Assembly (NCBI RefSeq): GCF_007752935.1
Contig: NZ_CP036319.1
Coordinates: forward strand, 1,922,001 to 1,986,000
Direction: 5' to 3'
Source of the DNA: Crateriforma conspicua
GTDB lineage: Bacteria; Planctomycetota; Planctomycetia; Pirellulales; Pirellulaceae
Length of the DNA stretch: 64,000 nucleotides
Every line of letters begins with the position of its first letter. Positions within the stretch are counted from its first letter, which is position 1. Shown piece after piece: positions 29,042 through 37,273 of the stretch. Made by a program: the position numbers and the translations under genes. The notes beneath the pieces were generated by a model, which did not search any database, was not told where the DNA came from, and saw only the letters and a list, made by a program, of their open reading frames with translations.

Positions 29042-31303
29042 TCAGGGCGAAAGTTCTTTGACGATCACGTTGCGAAAGTGGACTTCGCCCTCGCGACCGG
29101 CGTGAATTTGCAGACCGAAGAAGCCTTGGTCGTACTGATCCGTCTTCCACTTGGCCGCCGGTTGTCCGTTGATCCAAGTTTGGATGGTGTCACCCTTGGC
29201 CTGGATCGTCACGCGATTCCATTGCCCCATCGACTGCATCGCTTGTCTGGCCGATTCGTGCCGGCTGAGCCACATGGGATAGATCCATCCGCCGGCGCTT
29301 TGACCATAGATCCCACCGGACCAGAACCGCTGCTTCGAATACGCTTCGACTTCGCACTGTGGACCGAAGACGGTCAATTGGCCAGCCGATCGGCCTTCGC
29401 CGGGCTTTGTTGCGGCGCGGAACATGACGCCCGTGTTGCCGTCGACGACATGTTTCAGTTCTGCGGAAAAGATGAAATCCGAAAAATCGCTCCGGTCGGT
29501 GCACAGATAAGTGCTGGGCGACCCGGGGACACAAGTTCCGACGATGGTGTTGCCGGACGCTTCAAATTTGCAATCACCGCCGATGGGTTTCCAGCCTTCC
29601 AGGTTCTGGCCGTTGTACAAAGGCTGAAATCCATCGTTCAAATCAGGTTCGGCGTCCTGGTGCGTCAGCATTTCCGACGGATCCGGCAACAATGGTTGCT
29701 TGCGGTACACGCCGACCCATTTCAGTTGAGACGCGGCAATGCGATTGGCGTCTGCTTCGTATCGGGCAAGGTGTTCGTTCAGCTGCGCATTCATCGCCTC
29801 CTTCGCGTCACGGTGCTGGTCGCTGTCGGCCAAGTTGTTCCATTCGTTGGGATCGGTTTGCGTGTCGTACAGTTCCTCGCTGCCATCTTGATAGCGAATG
29901 TATCGCCATCGCCGATCACGGACGCTGGCGTTGTCCTGGTCGAACATCGTCAGGACGCTGTCGCGGAATTCGTCCTTCGGCTTCTTCAGCAACGGGACCA
30001 GCGAATGCCCGTCCAGAATTTGCGGGCCCTCCAAACCACACAGTTCCACCAAGGTCGGGTACAAGTCGATCAAACCGACCGGAGCATCACAGGTGGATCC
30101 GGCCGCCGCAAAACCGGCAGCAGACTGTTTCGGCGGGACGATGATCAGCGGAACGCGCGTCGAACGTTCCCAACCGGTCCACTTTCCCCAATGGTCTTTT
30201 TCACCGAGATGCCAACCATGGTCGGACCACAAAACGATCCAGGTGTTGTCGGCCATCGGTGAGGTATCCACGGAATCCAATAGGCGGCCGATTTCCTGGT
30301 CGACATAAGTCACGCAGGCCAAGTAGGCTTCGACGGCGACACGCCATTGGTCGTGCTTGACGACGGTGGAATGCAATCCCGCAGTGATCGCTTCGATCGC
30401 CCATTTTCGTCCGGTGTCACTCAGATCATCCAGATCGTCACTGCGATACGGCGGCAATGCCGCGTGCTTTGTCGCAAATCGATCAAAGAATCGCTCCGGT
30501 GCAAACAGTGGAATGTGCGGACGATAATATCCCACGCACAAAAATTGTGGCTGTGTTTCGGATTCCGTCAAACGTTGTATGGCCCAGTCGGTCGCGCGAG
30601 TGTCACCCCAATCGCTGTCAGGCAGATCAAATCCGCCCCAATCAAATGATTCGCCCGCCACATCGTCGGGACGCCGATCCGATGGCATGCGATTGATGGG
30701 CAGAACGACTTCACGCCCCATGCTGTCCTGCAACATGTGACGAGGGTGATCGCTGCCTTTGGTGGGCAATTCCGTTTGTGTGTATTTGACATCGCCGGCC
30801 GGGAAAGGGCTCCAACGCTGGCTTTCAACCTGGTATTGCTGAAACTGTTCTTTGCCTCGGGTGTGATACAGCTTGCCAACTGCGGCCGTACGATAGCCCG
30901 CTTCTTCGAACGCCGTCGGCAAGTGGCGTGCCTGTGGATAGACCTTTTGAATCGATCCAGAATCGTTGGACCAGACGCCCGTGACGTTCGGCATCCGGCC
31001 GCTGAAGATCGACGCACGGGATGGATTGCACGCCGGTGCGGCACAGTGTGCGTTGGTAAACAACATGCCGCGTCCGGCCAAGCGGTCGATGTTCGGTGTC
31101 ACCGTATCGGGATGACCTGACAGGCAGCCGACCCAGTCATTCAAGTCGTCCACGGCGATGAACAGAACGTTGGGATGCTGGGGCTGGGCGGCGGCAGTGG
31201 GCGGGCAGGCCAGCCAGGCAAGCACCAGGCCGGATAGCATCGGGCCGAATAGCACCGGGCGGGATAGCACCAGCCAACAGGACACGGAGTGAAACGGCTT
31301 CAT
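29042..31303 (-). CDS. Sulfatase fused to a C-terminal DUF1080 domain
   Basis: A protein of 753 residues. After a signal peptide (LFGPMLSGLVLAWLACPPTAAAQ) the sulfatase part (about 30-520) has NVLFIAVDDLNDWVGCL, active-site CNPSR (Cys92), YRPHIPLFAPE and SDHGWHLGEKDHWGKWTGWE, matching iduronate-2-sulfatase-like (S1_7) enzymes. The last 200 residues are a DUF1080 (3-keto-disaccharide hydrolase/LamG-like) domain: GFQPLYNGQNLEGWKPIGG ... GVMFRA ... WNRVTIQAKGDTIQTWING. It may join desulfation to binding or cleavage of an oxidised sugar. The longer open frame upstream to 31408 has no signal-like start. Confidence 0.9.
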   Translation of the reverse strand: MKPFHSVSCWLVLSRPVLFGPMLSGLVLAWLACPPTAAAQPQHPNVLFIAVDDLNDWVGCLSGHPDTVTPNIDRLAGRGMLFTNAHCAAPACNPSRASIFSGRMPNVTGVWSNDSGSIQKVYPQARHLPTAFEEAGYRTAAVGKLYHTRGKEQFQQYQVESQRWSPFPAGDVKYTQTELPTKGSDHPRHMLQDSMGREVVLPINRMPSDRRPDDVAGESFDWGGFDLPDSDWGDTRATDWAIQRLTESETQPQFLCVGYYRPHIPLFAPERFFDRFATKHAALPPYRSDDLDDLSDTGRKWAIEAITAGLHSTVVKHDQWRVAVEAYLACVTYVDQEIGRLLDSVDTSPMADNTWIVLWSDHGWHLGEKDHWGKWTGWERSTRVPLIIVPPKQSAAGFAAAGSTCDAPVGLIDLYPTLVELCGLEGPQILDGHSLVPLLKKPKDEFRDSVLTMFDQDNASVRDRRWRYIRYQDGSEELYDTQTDPNEWNNLADSDQHRDAKEAMNAQLNEHLARYEADANRIAASQLKWVGVYRKQPLLPDPSEMLTHQDAEPDLNDGFQPLYNGQNLEGWKPIGGDCKFEASGNTIVGTCVPGSPSTYLCTDRSDFSDFIFSAELKHVVDGNTGVMFRAATKPGEGRSAGQLTVFGPQCEVEAYSKQRFWSGGIYGQSAGGWIYPMWLSRHESARQAMQSMGQWNRVTIQAKGDTIQTWINGQPAAKWKTDQYDQGFFGLQIHAGREGEVHFRNVIVKELSP

Positions 31304-31445
31304 CGTCACAGCCTTTGCAAGTTGTCGGATCGTTGTTCGAACCGACAATGTAACGGCTGGTTGCGATGGTCGCGCGGCCGAGGCGGCTGCTCGGCCGATC
31401 AAAGTCACGCCAGGCCGATTCGACGCACGACGGTGGTAAACCCAC

Positions 31446-32306
31446 TCAGCACGATGTTGTCGCCGTGGACAAGTATTGCGTCAGTCGTTCCCGCGGGGTT
31501 TGGGCCGGACGGCCCGTCAGCTTCGCAACGGTGTCACTGATGTTCGACATTTCGCCGGCGGCGATGGACGTATAGCTACTGATCCATGCTTCGATTTCGA
31601 AACGAGTGGCGTTCAGGTGGGCACGACTCTGAAACGCTTCGTCCATCGTTTCGTTGATGTACCCGACCGGTTGGCCGGTGATCTCCGACATCAACGCGGC
31701 CGCATGGTGCAGGTCAATCCGTTCGGGACCGCTGACTTCCAACCGCTGGTTGTTTTCGAAACCGTCAACGATCACCCTCGCGGCGACGGCCGCGACATCG
31801 GTCCGCGCCACGGGAGCAAACTGGCCATCGCCGGCGGGACCCCGAATCACGCCAGCGGTCACCAGGGTCGGGATCATTTCGATGTACAAGTTGTTGCGAA
31901 GCGCGGTGAAGGGGATGCCCGACGATTCCAACGCTTGTTCGGTGTCGTAGTGATCCCTTGCCAACGTGAAGACTGCATCGGGCGACGGGTGGGTGAAGCT
32001 GGTGTAGACGATCCGATTCACACCAGCTTGGCGGCACGCATCGATCGCGGACCGATGCAACGCACGTCGCTGTTCCGATTCCGGCAAAGACACCAGGAAT
32101 ACTGTGTCCGCACCCGAAACGGCGGTGGCGAATGCATCGACGTCTTCATAACTGGCCTCGCGGACGTCCGTGTTGGGCATTTGCGGCGCCCGATCGGAAT
32201 CGCGAACCAACAATCGCATCGGAAGACCCGATTGGGCCACACGTTCGGCGACTTCACGTCCTAGTTCGCCGGTGGTTCCGGTGATGGCGACAAGTTTGGG
32301 ATTCAT
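31446..32306 (-). CDS. NmrA-like NAD(P)-binding oxidoreductase (QorB-type SDR)
   Basis: A protein of 286 residues. N-terminal Rossmann motif AITGTTGELGREVAERV, then VYTSFTHPSPDAVF and the NLYIEMIP helix typical of the atypical SDR/NmrA group that includes QorB quinone reductase. The SDR catalytic Tyr-Lys pair is not evident, as is common in NmrA-type proteins, which can be redox sensors rather than enzymes. The start is the ATG at 32306; the upstream open frame is unsupported. It lies 142 bp upstream of the sulfatase-DUF1080 start in the same direction. Confidence 0.8.
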   Translation of the reverse strand: MNPKLVAITGTTGELGREVAERVAQSGLPMRLLVRDSDRAPQMPNTDVREASYEDVDAFATAVSGADTVFLVSLPESEQRRALHRSAIDACRQAGVNRIVYTSFTHPSPDAVFTLARDHYDTEQALESSGIPFTALRNNLYIEMIPTLVTAGVIRGPAGDGQFAPVARTDVAAVAARVIVDGFENNQRLEVSGPERIDLHHAAALMSEITGQPVGYINETMDEAFQSRAHLNATRFEIEAWISSYTSIAAGEMSNISDTVAKLTGRPAQTPRERLTQYLSTATTSC

Positions 32307-32500
32307 CTTGGAATGTTGTCGGGGGTTGGGGTGGGGCCCGCATTGGGTGACTGGCCGCCGGTGGGCGTCGGCGGTTGCGGTTGCCCACATACGCGCGCCT
32401 GTGGCCGCTCGGTTTCCCTTAGGCCACGGTGGGGGGACAGATCCTCGTTTGACCGGTCAATCAATGCGACGCGAAGAAGGGTGGCCGCGGGCCGCTCGCA

Positions 32501-32875
32501 TCAGTGAAGATTACAACGATCGGGAAACGCTTTGCAGATGGCTTGCTGCAACTGTGAAACGTCGACGGGCTTCAATAGAAAGTCCACGGCGAACTCGATC
32601 GTCTGTCCGGCAATTTCTTCATAGCTGGACATGAAAATGATCGGGATGTCGTGCTGTTGATTGATTTCCAGTGCCGCATCCAGCCCCGATTTATGCGGCA
32701 TGCGGACGTCGGTGATGATCAAATCGGGCGTGGTCCGATGGCTTTCGTGCACCAGTTGCTGGCCGTCCGATGCTTCACCGACGACGCAGTAGCCCAGCTT
32801 TCGCAGCAACCGGCCAAAGCACGATCGAATATCGTCCTCGTCATCGGCGATCACGATTCGCAGGGGCGTTTTCAT
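32501..32875 (-). CDS. Single-domain response regulator (CheY-like receiver)
   Basis: A protein of 124 residues: only a receiver domain. The acidic pocket is ADDED, the phospho-acceptor Asp is in IITDVRMPHKSGL, the Thr/Ser position in FMSSYEE, and the Lys in LLKPVD. With no output domain it must act by protein contact or phosphate relay. Its start lies 35 bp inside the end of the histidine kinase gene, so the two are co-translated and almost surely cognate. Confidence 0.9.
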   Translation of the reverse strand: MKTPLRIVIADDEDDIRSCFGRLLRKLGYCVVGEASDGQQLVHESHRTTPDLIITDVRMPHKSGLDAALEINQQHDIPIIFMSSYEEIAGQTIEFAVDFLLKPVDVSQLQQAICKAFPDRCNLH

Positions 32876-34487
32876 CAGCGGACTTAGGAAATGTCAACAA
32901 AAATTCGGCTCCGTCACATCGGGATTCCCCGATCTGGATCGTGCCACCATGAGCTTGCATGAAGCGTAAAGCAATGGCCATGCCCAATCCGGTGCCTTTG
33001 GGTTTGGTGGAGAAAAAAGCGTCAAAAACCCTTTCACGTTGTTCCGCCGATAAGCCTGGACCGTTGTCACGCACGGTCACCACGATCGCGTCGCGACCAT
33101 CCACGATCTGTTCAGCGGCCTTGATGTCGATGGTCACAGGATCTTCTGTCGCGGCCAGCGAGTTTTCGAACAGGTTTCGAAACACTTGTTCGATCCGGAA
33201 CGCATCGTGTGGACATTCCAAATCGACGCCATCGGCGTTTTCAACCAGCGTGGCGTTACGTCCTTTTCGCAAGACATTCAGATTGCCCCAGGCCAAATGC
33301 CAAGCATCCGCCAAGTTCGCGGTCGATCGTTGAAGTCGAATTTGTCCTGCGAAATTCCGCAGGCCATCATGCAGCTTCAGCAAGTCGTCTTTGGCACGGC
33401 TGATTCGTTCCAGGTCATCACCGGCTTCCGTTCCCGACTTGATTTCATAGCCCAGGACGTCGATCCCGACCTGGATTCGCTGCAACGCGTTGCGGCTTTC
33501 ATGCGCGATCGCCGAAACCATCTGTCCCATCGCGGCCAGTCGTTCGGATTGGACCAGCTTCAACTGGCTTTCGGCCAAACGTTCCTCCGCAATCTTGCGT
33601 TCGGTGATGTCACGGATCAATCCCAGGAAGGCAAAGGGTGAACCCTGTTCATCACGAATCACCGCGCCCACGACTTCACCCGGAAACGTCTCGCCGGATT
33701 TGCGTCGCCAGATCAATTCGGTTGCGTCGGTCGTCGTCATGGAGATCGTGTTGAAGTGTTCGTCACCCATCCGTTTGTAGTCGTCGGAACTGGCATACAG
33801 CACTTCGGTGGTTTGACCCAAGACTTCATCCGCGGTGTAGCCGAAAAGCTTTTCCGCCGATCCGCCGAAATGTGTGATGCGTCGGTCCAGTCCCGTCATG
33901 ACCAGAGCATCGGGGATCCCGTTGACGATCGCTGTCAGGACCGCACGCTCGCGTTCGACCGCGTTCTGGTGACGCACGCGTTCAATGGCAAGCGCGGCCA
34001 GGCTGCCCATGCTGGAAACAAAATCCAGGTCGCTTTCGCTCGGTTTCCGCGGTTCGCGGTAATACATTGCAAACGTTCCCAACACATCACCCGTGGTGCT
34101 GATGATGGGTTCGGACCAACAAGCACGCAGCGAAGCTTTCAGCGCCGCATTGCGGGCCATCTTCCACAACGGGTCGGTTGCGATGTCTTCGACGACGACA
34201 CGTCGTTTCAGATACGCGGCAGTTCCACAGGATCCCATATCGGGTGATGGAATCACGCCGTCGACCGCTTTGATGTATTCGTCCGGCAAACGCAGCGACG
34301 CACCATTGCGCAAACGTCCGTCGGAATCCAACAACAACACGGAACCGATCATTTCCGGTCGCGATTCCTCGGCCACCTCGACCAAGGTGTGCAAAATTTC
34401 GTCCAGCGAAGCCCCTTCGGCCAAACGCTTCAGCACGCGGGTTTGCCCCCGCAAGTCGCGTTCGATCCGCTCGTGTTGTGCAAGCAT
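32841..34487 (-). CDS. GAF-PAS sensor histidine kinase
   Basis: A protein of 548 residues without membrane segments, so a cytoplasmic sensor. GAF domain about 10-190 (IGSVLLLDSDGRL ... PDMGSCGTAAYLKR), PAS about 200-320 (GIPDALVMTGLDRRITHFGGSAEKLFGY), dimerisation helix with phospho-accepting His in AAMGQMVSAIAHESRNALQRI, then ATPase boxes FRNLFENSLAAT, VRDNGPGLS and KGTGLGMAIAL. The start is the ATG at 34487. It overlaps the receiver gene downstream and is divergent from an NtrC-class regulator, which it may also phosphorylate. The signal is unknown. Confidence 0.9.
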   Translation of the reverse strand: MLAQHERIERDLRGQTRVLKRLAEGASLDEILHTLVEVAEESRPEMIGSVLLLDSDGRLRNGASLRLPDEYIKAVDGVIPSPDMGSCGTAAYLKRRVVVEDIATDPLWKMARNAALKASLRACWSEPIISTTGDVLGTFAMYYREPRKPSESDLDFVSSMGSLAALAIERVRHQNAVERERAVLTAIVNGIPDALVMTGLDRRITHFGGSAEKLFGYTADEVLGQTTEVLYASSDDYKRMGDEHFNTISMTTTDATELIWRRKSGETFPGEVVGAVIRDEQGSPFAFLGLIRDITERKIAEERLAESQLKLVQSERLAAMGQMVSAIAHESRNALQRIQVGIDVLGYEIKSGTEAGDDLERISRAKDDLLKLHDGLRNFAGQIRLQRSTANLADAWHLAWGNLNVLRKGRNATLVENADGVDLECPHDAFRIEQVFRNLFENSLAATEDPVTIDIKAAEQIVDGRDAIVVTVRDNGPGLSAEQRERVFDAFFSTKPKGTGLGMAIALRFMQAHGGTIQIGESRCDGAEFLLTFPKSADENAPANRDRR

Positions 34488-34712
34488 GCCTGCCTTCCAA
34501 GGATTCGATGAAGTATTGGTAGCGTGCGATGGGTGCCGATCACCGCACCTTGAGAGTTTCGGTGGGGCGTCGGGCACTGAATCCATTCGTGTTTGCCCCA
34601 TCTATCACACGGCATCCCATCGGTTGGTGCAAGCACTGTGTGGCCGTCGGCCTGTGCTCATTTTCAACGCCACCTGCCGCGGGGCGGCTGATTTTCTACA
34701 ATCGGAATCATC

Positions 34713-36050
34713 ATGAGCAACGACCAACTTCAGATCTTATTCGTCGATGACGATCCCGATTTTGCCAGTGCATGCGTGCGCTGGTTCGAAAAAAGTGGAC
34801 ACACGGTCGTTCATGCGGCAAGCGGCCAGGACGGCATCAGCGAAAGCCAAAAACGCGACTTCGATATCGCCATTTTGGATTGGAATCTGCCGGGGCTAAG
34901 CGGTCTGGAATTGGTCCAGCGGATGCGCGATACCAGCGTCGACACGGAAATCATCGTGCTGACCGGCGAAGGCACCATCGAAAATGCGGTGGAATCGATG
35001 CGTCGTGGCGTCTTTGATTTTCTGTCAAAGCCGTTCCCGATGGCCGAACTGGAACGGCGTTGCCAAGTCGCATCGGAAGCCCGACGGCTACGCAAAGAAA
35101 ACGCCCAACTACGCGAAGTCATCGATCGATCCAAAAGCCCGGCCGTCCAAATGGTCGGCGAATCGGAAAAGATGAAGAAAGTCTTTCGTCTGATCGATCG
35201 TGTCGCCCCCACCGGCAAGCCCGTGTTGATCCAAGGCGAAAGTGGGACTGGAAAAGAACTGGTCGCCCAAGCGATTCATCAAAACAGCACGCGTGGTGAC
35301 CGCCCTTTGGTGACCGTGAACTGCGCGGCTTTGCCTGAACAGTTGGTCGAAAGTGAATTGTTCGGTCACGAAAAAGGATCCTTCACCGGTGCAACCGCTG
35401 CCAAACCGGGGCTGTTCGAAGTCGCCGATCGCAGCACCCTGTTCATCGACGAAATCGGCGAGTTGCCGTTGACGTTGCAACCGAAACTGTTGCGAGTGTT
35501 GGAGGATGGTTCGATGCGACGCGTCGGATCCGAAAAGGAACGACGTGTCAATGTCCGGATCATCGCCGCGACGAATCGAAATCTGAAAGAAGAGGTCGAA
35601 GCGGGACGTTTCCGCGAGGACCTGTACTATCGGATCAACGTTTTGGCGATCGACTTGCCCGCCCTGCGTGATCGTGGCTCCGATGTCGAAACGATGATCG
35701 ATTATTTCTTGGGAGACCAGCACGAACTGCACCCACAAGCAAGATCGGCTTTGCTGTCCTATGATTGGCCGGGGAACGTTCGCCAATTGATCAACACCAT
35801 CGAACGTGCCAAAGTGTTGACCGATGACGAGATCACGATCGATGATCTGCCCGATGAAGTCGCCGCGAACGAACCGGCCGACGGCGAAGAATCTGGCATT
35901 CAGGAAGGAACCTTGATGCGTCTGCAACGTCAACACATCATTGAAGTCCTTCAGCAAGAAAATGGCAACAAATCGGCCGCGGCTCGGGTGCTGGGAATCG
36001 AACGCCGCAAGCTGTACCGAATGATGAAGCAGCACGGCGTCGATGGCTGA
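34713..36050 (+). CDS. NtrC-class sigma-54-dependent response regulator
   Basis: A protein of 445 residues. Receiver (about 1-120; FVDDDPDF, phospho-Asp in AILDWNLPGLSGLE, Lys in LSKPF); AAA+ ATPase (about 140-375; Walker A GESGTGKE, sigma-54-contact loop GSFTGA, Walker B TLFIDEIGEL, arginine region GNVRQLINTIE); Fis-type helix-turn-helix at the end (NKSAAARVLGIERRKLYRMM). It activates sigma-54 promoters from upstream sites. A near-perfect sigma-54 promoter lies 225 bp after its stop codon, in front of the nitroreductase gene, so that gene is the likely target. GAFTGA reads GSFTGA here, a tolerated variant. Confidence 0.92.
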   Translation: MSNDQLQILFVDDDPDFASACVRWFEKSGHTVVHAASGQDGISESQKRDFDIAILDWNLPGLSGLELVQRMRDTSVDTEIIVLTGEGTIENAVESMRRGVFDFLSKPFPMAELERRCQVASEARRLRKENAQLREVIDRSKSPAVQMVGESEKMKKVFRLIDRVAPTGKPVLIQGESGTGKELVAQAIHQNSTRGDRPLVTVNCAALPEQLVESELFGHEKGSFTGATAAKPGLFEVADRSTLFIDEIGELPLTLQPKLLRVLEDGSMRRVGSEKERRVNVRIIAATNRNLKEEVEAGRFREDLYYRINVLAIDLPALRDRGSDVETMIDYFLGDQHELHPQARSALLSYDWPGNVRQLINTIERAKVLTDDEITIDDLPDEVAANEPADGEESGIQEGTLMRLQRQHIIEVLQQENGNKSAAARVLGIERRKLYRMMKQHGVDG

Positions 36051-36173
36051 TCGGCGATCAGCGCCGTGAAACTCGATCACGCGGCCATCTTCTATCGGCC
36101 GTCTTTTGCAGTCCGTCTTCTGCAAGCGCCCTTCCGCTGTCTGGCGGCCGACTGTGCGCCCATTGACAAAGGT

Positions 36174-36187
36174 GCGCAAATTCGCGC
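36174..36187. promoter_or_regulatory. Candidate upstream activator site for the NtrC-like protein
   Basis: GCGCAAATTCGCGC is palindromic apart from one central pair mismatch. It lies 88-101 bp upstream of the -24 element of the nitroreductase promoter, the usual distance for enhancer-binding proteins. Only one copy is clear. Confidence 0.35.
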
Positions 36188-36274
36188 GACGGGCCCACGG
36201 CGGCATCGTGACCGGCTGCGTTTGAAAGGCTTTGGAACCCGCAATTAACGCGATTTGCCCTCCGGTAAATCAAT

Positions 36275-36289
36275 TGGCACGCAGCTTGC
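36275..36289 (+). promoter_or_regulatory. Sigma-54 (-24/-12) promoter of the nitroreductase gene
   Basis: TGGCAC (36275-36280), 5 bp, then TTGC (36286-36289) matches the sigma-54 consensus TGGCAC-N5-TTGC at every fixed base. It is 128 bp before the nitroreductase ATG and directly downstream of a sigma-54 activator gene. The 367-bp gap 36051-36417 holds no supported gene. Confidence 0.82.
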
Positions 36290-36417
36290 CTTTCCGGTGG
36301 CGACGGCCGATTGGGCGATTCGTGATCTTACCCGCCCGCAGCCGAAATCTTCGCCGGAGGTCGGACAACCGAAACCGGTCACTGCCTTTGCGATTCGACC
36401 AGTGGGAAAGACTGATC

Positions 36418-37125
36418 ATGTTAGATACGAACGTCGACTGTGGATCGGACACTGAGTCAGCACAACTGGATATCGTCGATCATGCACTGAACCGCTACTC
36501 CGCCAAGGCCTACGACCCGGAACGAAAGATTTCACCGGAGAATGTGGAGAAGATCAAAAAGCTGCTGCGGTTCAGCCCGTCCAGCGTGAATTCACAACCT
36601 TGGCATTTTGTCCTGGCGTCCACCGACGAAGGAAAGGAACGGGTTGCCAAGGGGACTGACGAGAAATATCCGTTCAACAGCGGTTCCATTCGCGCTGCTT
36701 CCCACGTGGTGGTCTTCTGTAGCCGATTGGACATCCAGCAAGATTACTTGACGCGGTTGTTGCAACAGGAAGAAAGGGACGGGCGATTTGACGCAGACCC
36801 GTCCTTCAAGGACAAAATGAATGCCGGACGCAATCTGTTCATCAACTTGCACAAACACGATTTCAAAGATGTCCAGCACTGGATGGACAAGCAAGTCTAT
36901 TTGAACATCGGTGCATTCTTGTTGGGGGTGGCCGCCCTTGGGATCGATGCGACGCCGATGGAGGGCATCGATGTGAAGGCGTTGGACGAAGAACTGGGAC
37001 TGCGTCAAAAAGGATTCACAAGCCTGGTGGTCGTGACTCTGGGTTATCACGACGCGGAGAAAGACTACAACGCCGATTTGCCAAAGTCGCGTCTTCCGTA
37101 TTCGGAAATCCTGACAGAAATCTGA
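36418..37125 (+). CDS. nfsB: NfsB-like oxygen-insensitive NAD(P)H nitroreductase
   Basis: A protein of 235 residues, slightly longer than E. coli NfsB (217) because of an 18-residue N-terminal lead. It follows that protein closely: FSPSSVNSQPWHFVLAST, SHVVVFCSRLD, WMDKQVYLNIGAFLLGVAALGIDATPMEG, GFTSLVVVTLGYH, LPKSRLPYSEILTEI. These segments bind FMN and form the active site. It reduces nitroaromatics, quinones or flavins with NAD(P)H in the cytoplasm. The start is the ATG at 36418; the frame is open to 36232 but that part contains the promoter. Expression should depend on sigma-54 and the adjacent NtrC-like activator. Confidence 0.9.
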   Translation: MLDTNVDCGSDTESAQLDIVDHALNRYSAKAYDPERKISPENVEKIKKLLRFSPSSVNSQPWHFVLASTDEGKERVAKGTDEKYPFNSGSIRAASHVVVFCSRLDIQQDYLTRLLQQEERDGRFDADPSFKDKMNAGRNLFINLHKHDFKDVQHWMDKQVYLNIGAFLLGVAALGIDATPMEGIDVKALDEELGLRQKGFTSLVVVTLGYHDAEKDYNADLPKSRLPYSEILTEI

Positions 37126-37174
37126 GACCGCGTTTCTTGCGATAACGCGATCGGTAATCCATTCTCCACAAACG

Positions 37175-37211
37175 CGTCTTCACAGCAGGAGGGGCAACTG
37201 CTGTGAAGACG
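37175..37211. terminator. Strong hairpin between convergent nitroreductase and P-ATPase genes
   Basis: Perfect 14-bp arms CGTCTTCACAGCAG (37175-37188) and CTGCTGTGAAGACG (37198-37211) with a 9-nt loop. Symmetry and position suggest a bidirectional terminator, although T tracts are short. Confidence 0.65.
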
Positions 37212-37273
37212 TTCGTCGGAGGTCACCGGTCGGCGTTCCGCGGTGAATGTCTCCGGTGCAATGGTGTGTTCCG

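Noticed and set aside
29078-30262. 394-residue plus-strand open frame opposite the sulfatase-DUF1080 gene
   Set aside because: Shadow of a well-supported gene, with no motif.
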